A stretch of 64,000 nucleotides of DNA, from contig CP136069.1 of the NCBI GenBank assembly GCA_032622095.1, positions 82,050,958 to 82,114,957 of the forward strand. The letters run 5' to 3'. Under the pieces are notes generated by a model, which saw nothing but the letters and a program-made list of their open reading frames with translations, had not been told where the DNA came from and made no database searches. Below are positions 55,972 through 64,000 of the stretch, one piece after another. Both the position numbers and the translations under genes were made by a program. Origin of the DNA: Siphonodentalium dalli (taxonomy: Eukaryota > Mollusca > Scaphopoda > Gadilida > Siphonodentaliidae). Within the stretch, counting starts at the first letter, position 1; the number at the start of each line of letters is the position of its first letter.

Positions 55972-57310
55972 AGTAAAATCCAAGATGGTTGCTGGCGGCT
56001 ATGTTTTCCAATAAAATTCAAAAACATTTGATAGCTTCCATCTAGTAAGATCAATATCAAGATTAATATGAAGTCTGGAGATGATCGGATGAGGGAAGTG
56101 GACTGTATAGGGTGTGCCAAAGGATTTAGAGTAAAATCCAAGATGGCTGACAGTGGACACGTTTTAAGGCCAAATGACCCTAAAATGACTCGTTTCCTAT
56201 CTATGTCCCAATGTCAACAGCCATGACAAATTTCATAATGATCTGACCAAAGGTACGACCTGTAGCCTGTGTGAAATGATTTAGTCATGCAAAGAGTAAA
56301 ATCCAAGATGGCTGCCAGTGGCCATGTTTTCTGGCCGAACGACCCCAAAATTACTTGTTCCCATCTACATGTCAATATTAACATCCATGACAAATTTCAT
56401 GATGATCAGATGAAAATTACCACCTGTAGCCCGAGCTAATGGATTGAATTTTGAAATCCAAGATGGCTGCTGGCGGCCATGTTTTTCGGCCAAATGACCC
56501 CAAAATGACTCGTTCCCATCTACATGTCATTGTTAACATCCATGACAAATTTGATGATGATCCGACCAAAGCTACGACCTGTAGCCCGTGCCAAAGGATT
56601 TAGTCATGCAAAGAGTAAAATCCAAGATGGTTGCCGGTGGCCATGTTTTTTGGCCGAATGACCCCAAAATGACTCGTTCCCATTTACATTCCAATTTCAA
56701 CAGCCATGACAAAGTTCATGATGATAAGACTAAAGATACGACCTGTAGCCCGTGCTAAAGGATTTAGTCATACAAAGAGTAAAATCCAAGATGGCTGCTG
56801 GCGGCCATGTTTTTTAGCCAAATGACCCCAAAATGACTCGTTCCTATCTACATGTCATTGTTAACATCCATGACAAATTTTGTGATAATCCGACCAAAGG
56901 CACGACCTGTAGCCCGTGCCAAATGATTTAGTCATGCAAAGAGTAAAATCCAAGATGGCTGCTGGTGGCCATGTTTTTTGGCCGAGTGACCCCAAAATTA
57001 CTTGTTCCCATCTACATGTCAATATTAACATCCATGACAAATTTCATGATGATCAGATGAACAGTACAACCTGTAGCCCGTGCTAATGGATTGAATTTTG
57101 AAATCCAAGATGGACGCTGGCAGCCATGTTTTTTTTCCGAATGACCCAAAATGAATCATTCCGGTCTAAATGTTGATGTCAACAGCTATGACAAATTTCA
57201 TAATGATCGGACCAAAGGTACGACCTGTAGCCTGTATTGTTGACGAATCACGCACACATGGACGACGGACGACAAAGCCATGGCAATAGCTCAAACTTTA
57301 CAAAGTAAAG
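55972..57310. repeat. tandem array, about 162-bp unit, eight copies
   Basis: Each unit opens TAAAATCCAAGATGGCTGC and contains GGCCATGTTTTTTGGCCGAA, GACCCCAAAATGACTCGTTC, CATCCATGACAAATTTCATG and ACGACCTGTAGCCCGTGC. Unit starts are near 55975, 56132, 56299, 56451, 56616, 56781, 56944 and 57100. Units 3 and 7 share a variant (AATTACTTGTTCCC and AATGGATTGAATTTTGAA), suggesting a four-unit higher-order repeat. It ends with GACGACGGACGACA and a TTTACAAAGTAAAG stem-loop. Confidence 0.85.
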
Positions 57311-57315
57311 TTGAG

Positions 57316-57534
57316 CTAAAAATGGGAAAAGTCGTGTGCGTCAATCTCAATACAATCTGAGAAAGCAGAATTGCACCACAAAACTGTATCGAGATATCCA
57401 TGGTAACTCGAGGTACTGACCATGCAATCGGGACAAGGCTTTTCTGCATCTTTAGGCAGGGTCGTATTACAATTTTCAATGAATTGATGCTCCCTTATTT
57501 CTGCGCTCATCCCTGCAGAAACTGTGGAGTGCCA
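57316..57534 (-). CDS. hypothetical cysteine-containing frame, possible exon
   Basis: From a TTTCTGCAG acceptor-like site at about 57533 an open frame runs 65 codons (EIREHQFIENCNTTLPKD ... CPDCMVSTSSYHG ... VLWCNSAFSDCIEI) to a TAG in the repeat end at 57316. No domain is recognised. Either a decaying exon or chance. Confidence 0.2.
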   Translation of the reverse strand, partial: WHSTVSAGMSAEIREHQFIENCNTTLPKDAEKPCPDCMVSTSSYHGYLDTVLWCNSAFSDCIEIDAHDFSHF

Positions 57535-57540
57535 CCTAAT

Positions 57541-57977
57541 GTAACCTTCGGTACCTCACTCAGGTTCTCTCACCTCAAGGTTCAGATTTATTAGCTCTAT
57601 TTATTTTGGAATGAAGAACTAGTTTTTTGAATAGGTATTTATGATAATAAATCCATATTCCATATACTGACGTTCATTTGGGAATTTGGTCAAAACTAAT
57701 ATTTTGGCGTCTTTAAGTCGCCATCTTGGTGACCATCTTTGAGCTTTTATCAAATGTTAAGCTGAAATTTATATAAGTCGATCAAGAAAATATAAGAAAT
57801 ATTGTGGCAAATCTTGTTTCAACTCCATAGAGGGTAAAGGTCATTATGTTGCGACAAGTTCGGCCATTTTGACCACATTTTGTTTTATCAAGATTTAGGG
57901 AAGAGAAAATTAATTCTAAATTTGGGGCACTCTTTGTCAATTGTATGTAAACATTGTTTGCAATACAATATGTTTAA
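57541..57977. other. no gene recognised
   Basis: Contains degenerate phrases like AAGTCGCCATCTTGGTGACC that recall the preceding array in inverted sense. Confidence 0.4.
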
Positions 57978-58500
57978 AGGCACGGGCGGCGTTCGTTGCA
58001 GAAATATTCATATTTGTTCAAATCGCCATCAACAGAAGGAATATTAAAATATATATAGTTTTGTCCATATGCCAAATATAATCAGCACGTAAATAGTATA
58101 TTGTCATCAAGGCGTACGATGGTGCACGTAAACAAGAGCCTGCTCGTGTTACAGAAGTTTTGCTTCTGTTTACATAACATAGCACAATTCTATTGGTTTA
58201 TAATCACGCACAAATGATATAAACGCTCTTTATTATTTCCATATCAGGAAAACATTAACAAATAAGGCTCTTTATGTTTACCATATCCGGATCTAAACAA
58301 AAGCCAGATTCCGTAATGTTTTTTGCTTTTGTTTACATAACAAAGGAAAAACATTTGATAATAAAATACTGTTTATGCCATATTTGTGATTGGTATAAGA
58401 ACAAAGTATGTCTATATTTTACTATTATTTCTGTTTATGGCAGTTTTTGACGGAGGTGATTATTTTAACAGCATACCCACCGCCAACGCCGCCCATATCT
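57978..58500. mobile_element. TTAA-flanked non-autonomous element, copy 2 (523 bp)
   Basis: Same orientation and family as 50267-50766, with TTAA at 57974-57977 and 58501-58504. Ends AGGCACGGGCGGCGTT and, inverted, AGATATGGGCGGCGTT. It is about 20 bp longer through small insertions. Confidence 0.82.
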
Positions 58501-58504
58501 TTAA

Positions 58505-59191
58505 ACTAAAGATACATATATGCCTTACTTTTATTGTTTTATTTTTCTGTTTGATATTCGGACTCTGAGCGCTGCTATTGCCTAATGGGCCCTTATTGCC
58601 CAAACAAGTTAAGAGGGGTGCATATGAACTTGAAGGAAAATTGTCATTTGTTTTCTCATAAATTTTTCCCAAAGACATGCATACAATGACATTACAATTT
58701 TTTTGGTTTTGAAGATTAATGATTGATTCGATGTGTAGAAATTATTATGCCAATAAGCAATAGCCATCCTTTCTCATGAGCTTTGCTTGACAACTGTTCT
58801 TTTTTCTCTTTATCTGTAATATCAGCTATGCTGGTACCAACGTTGGTTCTGGTCCGCTGCAATATAGAATGATTAAGAGTTATTAAGAGAACTTCATAAA
58901 CAGCACAGAGAACAATATTCTCCATTCAAAATCGACGAAGTGTTAAAAGTAAGGACTTTCATTTCTGAAGGCTAGAGAAAACATCGTTGTAATAGAGTCA
59001 CCGATGTCATAGTAAAGCTGAATGTTAATACATCAAACTACTGGCAAATAAGTATTTTCCAACATTAAACACAAACAACTCGAGATTAAAGAAAGGCTCA
59101 AAATATTCTAAAATTTCTACTTATTTCCCACGTACACTTGTATGTGGGATCAACATGTCATTGAGAAATGAACAAAGGAGGTGATAATATA
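58505..59191. other. no gene recognised
   Basis: Unremarkable AT-rich sequence. No element ends found. Confidence 0.4.
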
Positions 59192-59334
59192 CATTTACTG
59201 CATGGTTTTGAGGTTGACATGAGGATTTATCAACCCGAGGAAGTTAATATTCACCGAGGCCACAGGCCGAGGTGAATATTAACATCCAAGGGTTGATAAA
59301 TCCTCATGTCAACCTCAAAACCATGCAATAAGTG
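59192..59334. mobile_element. foldback hairpin, 143 bp
   Basis: TGCATGGTTTTGAGGTTGAC ... TATTCACCGAGGCC, then ACA, then the complement with few mismatches. Almost the whole sequence pairs, as in a foldback MITE. Confidence 0.8.
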
Positions 59335-60802
59335 TTTTATTATATGATCCACCAATGGTATCAAGCCCATTAGGCCTGAACTACCTTACTGACCCATCTA
59401 TATAAATCCATAAAATGCACAACAATGTTTTTCAACAAGTCAAAATAATAAACAATACATGTATGATGATAAATATTACCAAACATCACTACATTGTCAT
59501 GAACATACTTCATATTAATAACTCATGAGTCACGTGATCTTGTTATTAACTCATCTAGCCTATTTATAGAACAACCAGGTATATATCGTGATTTATCAAC
59601 TTCTTTTGCCCATTATTTAGTATGGGACTTTTAGAAGAAAGTTTATGATCATATAATAACATTCTATGAAGACTTTTCTTATCTTTATTACTACAACCAG
59701 TATAACTGAATTGTGAATTTTGAAAGTTAAAATGGTCTGTTTATTCTAGTGATGAACAGATAAACTGGAACGGCAATCGGAATCTGTAGATATTTGGGTT
59801 ATCTGTTTATAATTGGCATCGGCAAAAAACCCTGCCATTCCAATGAGGTTCTGATTGTTTTCGCCTTTACAGCGAAGGGAGTAAACAGTGAATGAATGTT
59901 CAAATGCAGTTTTTTAATGTGTTGTACAGTAAATATTGGTAACTATAATGGTCACTCAATTATATTTAAAACAGTCGGTGGTGGCTAATATGGTGAACAA
60001 ACATCCGAAACGTAACAACACATTGGGTGAATTTGAGATAAGTTAAAGTGTGTACCGAAAATAGTTGATGTATTATTCACACAAAATGGGCAATATGGGA
60101 ATATATTCGCAGCCATGTGCTCGAACACCCGGAGGGGATTATAGATACCAAAAATGAAAACCTTTCTAACATTGTAGACTTTTTATAGAGCATGCTAGAT
60201 GCATGATCATAAAGTTCAAGATGAGTTTTAGAATCATTGACAAATCAGAAGAACTGAACCCGTAATCATGTCATTGTAAATGCTAAAACAGCATTATTGC
60301 AACAGAATGTAAAAGTAGAATGCGGTGCATATGCAGATATGCTTCATTAATTCTCCATTCTATTTTGGCTGCCTCACAGGCAATCTTAAATCTACCAGCA
60401 GATAAAAGTCTTCATTGCTTGATCATAAATGTTCAACGTATTATCAACTAAACACATTATTAATTTATTTTTCGGTAACTGTGACTACACTGTGCAGTGA
60501 GATCAGGAGATAATGAGTTTTATTGCATGTACTGCTACTACTGTGTGTCTAATTAGTTACGGTGAATTTTGTTTATAACAAGTGTCAACATTGCATCACG
60601 TTTTGTACTATATATGGTATAATCAGCATTGGCCAATTGCTAAATTTTAACAAGATGGCCAATGGTGGTTTCCCTATATCAATTCATCACTAGTTTATTA
60701 CGACAACCATCGCTGAGCTTTCTACGCAGATGGACAAAAAAGGACGAAGGATTTATGGGTTTCAGATCCCAATACTACAAACAGCAGGAGGAATTGATTA
60801 CA
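59335..60802. other. no gene recognised
   Basis: AT-rich with no convincing frame; the 69-codon frame at 60662 runs into the hAT-like element end and is fortuitous. Confidence 0.45.
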
Positions 60803-60810
60803 CCAATATG

Positions 60811-61508
60811 TAGGGTTGAAATGATTAATCGACTAGCTGTAGTCGACGCTGAAATAGTGTATGTTACATAGTTACATGTATAACGTTTTCAAGATCGATT
60901 CCGGCATAAACGGTGTTAACTGCGCGTAAGTTACGGTAAGTATAACGTTTGGTGGCACCCGGAATTGACAGTGTTACTAGTATAGACACACATAGTGACC
61001 CGACTATTAATTGAAAGAATGAAATTGACAACACAATGTCTCACTCGTCGTTTGAGGTCAAAGACATCACTGTGACATGATGGCAATGATTGACGTGGCT
61101 TTATCGTTTGTCGGAGACCGCTTTGATCTAGACACTGTGTATATTTCAATTGATCTCGCACCGTCGGGTTATAATGCGACGCTGTGTGAAGGTCGTTGCT
61201 ACCGAATATAAATGATACTGACAGCGCTTGATCGGGACTCTAATTATATAATTACATTCAGTGTGTTGGATAAAATTAATATCAAGATGTTTACTGTATT
61301 ATTTCCCAAATAAATTGGTGTCTATGCAGGGAAATGCGCTGCGCAATAGACCGTCATTGACTCAGTCATCAGTGTACGCCATGTACGATGAATTTTCCGT
61401 ACCATGTTATGTTTGAAAGTTTTAATATCGGGTACCGACTAGTCGATACAACGCGACTTTTGGGCCTCGACTAGTCGACTTTGAAATTCACTGGTCGTTT
61501 CAACACTA
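60811..61508. mobile_element. hAT-like element (698 bp)
   Basis: Ends TAGGGTTGAAATGA and, inverted, TAGTGTTGAAACGA, with a perfect 8-bp duplication CCAATATG at 60803-60810 and 61509-61516. Subterminal CGACTAGTCGA palindromes sit near the right end and CGACTAGCTGTAGTCG at the left. Non-autonomous. Confidence 0.88.
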
Positions 61509-61549
61509 CCAATATGATACAAAGTGCATATTCACAAAATATTTGCACA

Positions 61550-62110
61550 TCTTGAATAAGTCGAGAAAGGGTCAATAACTCTAAAATAAAAAACATAAAA
61601 CATTTCTAGGTCGAAAATGGCAATAACTCTGCCAAATTAACTGGAAAATGATGGAATATAAGCTTGGACAAAAGATGCGTCCCATGATGTACGATTCTAT
61701 GTTGAAAAATGGCAATAACTCCACCAAAATGACTCCGACTTGCAGGTGTGCAGGTTCCCATGCTGGCCGACGTCTGTGCCAAGTTGTAACCAAATTTACT
61801 GGATAATGACGGAATACAGACTCTGACAATAGAGGTGTCTCAGGTTGTACAAACACAGGTCAAAAAAGAGCATTAACTCCATCAGAATGAGTCTGACCGA
61901 ACTCAAAATCGCAGGTGTGCAGGTTCCCATGCTGGTTGATATATGTGTCAAGTTTAACAACAAATGACCATAAAATGACAGAATACAGACTCGGACAATG
62001 TTCCAGATGGATGGAGTCAATGGATGGAAGCCCACACACATGGATGAAGGTCGTTACATTTGTTCACCGACGGAATGTCGGGTGACAATAAAGAAGGATA
62101 ACTCTAGAAT
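61550..62110. repeat. array element, GCAATAACTCCACC family
   Basis: Units of about 160-170 bp with GGTGTGCAGGTTCCCATGCT, AATGACGGAATACAGACTC and GGCAATAACTC; related to the 47-48 kb elements through the shared CAGGTTCCCATG phrase. It ends in GATGGATGGAGTCAATGGAT simple repeats. Confidence 0.7.
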
Positions 62111-62375
62111 GGAAAACGTGAACAATGTTATTGGCCCGTATTTTAAAAGGCCTCCTGATAGCTAACAATCATAAAATTTTTGACAACCCATGTCTAAGAC
62201 ATCAGGATGGATTTAATCCAATATATTCTCACCTGCCTATTAATCATGACGTCACATTTATTCATTTCTGGTTTAATTGGCAGGTAATCACGATTATTTA
62301 TTTTGAGGCAAAAGAGAGCGTCGACCAAGCTAATCATGATAAAAACGTCTGTTTACATTCCGTACTCTAAAAAAC
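62111..62375. other. spacer between arrays
   Basis: An 81-codon + frame (62125-62370) has no recognisable domain. Nothing else noted. Confidence 0.4.
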
Positions 62376-63735
62376 CTGGTTTTCAAACTCGTCCGAGATA
62401 TTGTTGCAAGAGACTCATATATCAAATATGGTTTGAATCAGTTAATATTTAATTGAGTTATCGCGCTAACGGTGAAACAAGAGGTGGCATCAGAGATGCT
62501 ATGTCTCGTTTTCGGTGGCTACCGCCAATTGGTGTGCATCAGTATCGGTGGACTAATTAATAGGTAAAATCGAAAAATGACTAATTAAGGGCCATAACTC
62601 TATCAAATTTTATCGGGCCAGGCTGGTTTTCGAACTCGTCCGAAATATTCTTGGCAAGTACGTCTAGCTATTCCAAATGTTAAACAAATCGGAGGACGTT
62701 TGTTGAAGTTATCGCGCTAACGAGCTAAAAATTCACGAAAAATGACTAATTAAGGGCCATAACTCTATCAAATTTTTTTCGAACTCGTCCAGGATATTAT
62801 TGGAAGACACTTATATACCAAATTTTTGTTGAATCGGATGACGTTTGTTGAAGTTATCGCGCTAACGAGCTCAAAATTCGTACAAAATGACTACTTAAGG
62901 ACCATAACTCTATAAAATTTTATCGGACCGGGCCGGTTTTCTAACTCGTCCGAGGTATTCTTGGGAGACACCTATATATCAAAATTTCAATCAAATAGGA
63001 TGATGTTTGTTAAATTATCGCGCTAACGAGCTGAAAATTTGTGAAAAAATGACTAATTAAGGGCCATAACTCTATCAAATTTTATCGGACCAGGCCGGTT
63101 TTCGAACTCGTCCGAGATATTCTTGGGAGACACCTATATACCAAATTTCAATCAAATTGGATAACGTTTGTTGAAGTTATCGCGCTAACGAGCTGAAAAT
63201 TCGTGAAAAATGACTAATTAAGGGCCATAACTCTGTCAAATTTTATCGGACCAGGCCGGTTTTCGAACTCGTCCGAGATATTCTTGGGAGACACCTATAT
63301 ACCAAATTTCAATCAAATCAGATAACGTTTGTTGAAGTTATCGCGCTAAAGAGCTGAAAATTCGTGAAAAATGACTAATTAAGGGCCATAACTTTATCAA
63401 ATTTTATCGGACCAGGCCAGTTTTCGAACTCGTCCGAGATATTCTTGGGAGACACCTATATCACAAATTTCAATCAAATCAGATAACGTTTGTTGAAGTT
63501 GTTGCGCTAACGAGCCTAAAATCAGTGAAAAATGGCAAAGGGCCATAACTCTGTAATAAATGTGCGGACGAACCCGATTGTTTGTCTGCAGCTTACTTGC
63601 ATGGATATGTACTCACACACCAAATTTTTTTAAATCCGTCAATAAACGGTTGAGTTATAAGCAAAACAGGCCGCCTGCCCGATAGCCCGCCCACCCGCCC
63701 GCCGTCCCTCATCAAACTATAAGTCGAGTTTTGGA
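62376..63735. repeat. tandem array, about 162-bp unit, seven copies
   Basis: Each unit has GACTAATTAAGGGCCATAAC, TTTATCGGACCAGGCCGGTT, TCGAACTCGTCCGAGATATT and GAAGTTATCGCGCTAACGAG. One copy near 62770 is shortened. It closes with CCGCCTGCCCGATAGCCCGC and a GTCGAGTTTT/AAAACTCGAC stem-loop. Confidence 0.85.
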
Positions 63736-64000
63736 AAAAAACTCGACTAAAAATGTTGAAATTTTCTAAGTCGAAAATGGTTAATAACTCGGTAAAAAAA
63801 AATATTTTTCCGTCATCTATATACATGTTGCACATCTCCAATATGTGGGTAACAATACTCTGACGTTTCAAATATCTACGAACAAAACTGTAGTCCATCT
63901 GAGGAGTTGATTACACCATGAAGGTACCCTCATACTGAAGTCGAAAAGGGTTAATAACTCCATCAAAAAATAATTATTCCGTCATCTATATATATACATG
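63736..64000. repeat. start of another array element, cut by the window edge
   Basis: Two partial units with TAAGTCGAAAATGGTTAATA, ACTCGGTAAA and TTCCGTCATCTATATACATG. Confidence 0.6.

Overview
The window reads as nuclear DNA of an invertebrate animal, most likely a mollusc and plausibly a bivalve. It is AT-rich, has one spliced gene with small exons in long introns, and is packed with transposons and with tandem arrays of about 165-bp units carrying an ATAACTC core, of the kind abundant in bivalve assemblies. The species cannot be fixed from sequence alone.

1-13.0 kb: a minus-strand AIG1/ADTRP-type multi-pass membrane hydrolase gene. Five coding exons are supported by similarity, splice sites and phase; a short 3'-terminal exon at the window edge is only tentative. 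Intron 2 (3845-11360) is almost filled by a 6.7-kb element with about 1.4-kb inverted arms, itself holding two hAT-like insertions with target duplications. Intron 1 holds a tandem-array repeat that comes within about 10 bp of an acceptor.

13.1-19.0 kb: a second long inverted-repeat element. It carries two head-to-head decayed copies of a widespread but unassigned mobile-element protein (EEADTK / SGDTDI / HALSGNDY motifs) and is split by a 2.3-kb element with a TCA target duplication.

19-26 kb: dispersed repeats, a non-autonomous Helitron with the full A^TC...CTAG^T signature, and a three-level nest of terminal-inverted-repeat elements.

26.3-35.5 kb: a decayed minus-strand LINE (CR1/L2-like). 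ORF1 is SGNH-esterase-like; ORF2 has a 2A-like motif, a PHD finger, an APE endonuclease and a reverse transcriptase. It is split by a 1.9-kb hAT with a deleted transposase and by a further block of repeats. A 5'-truncated relative lies at 35.9-36.3 kb.

36-64 kb: no confident host gene. It holds Helitron ends in tandem, an unusual 357-bp element built from a dozen 12-bp palindromes, a perfect 83-bp palindrome, tandem-array elements, two TTAA-flanked elements, two more hAT-like elements with perfect 8-bp duplications, and a broken inverted pair of C2H2 zinc-finger pseudogenes.

Apart from AIG1 the window is a mobile-element graveyard. Its most distinctive property is the density of long and short inverted repeats, two of which place protein-coding remnants in mirror image.
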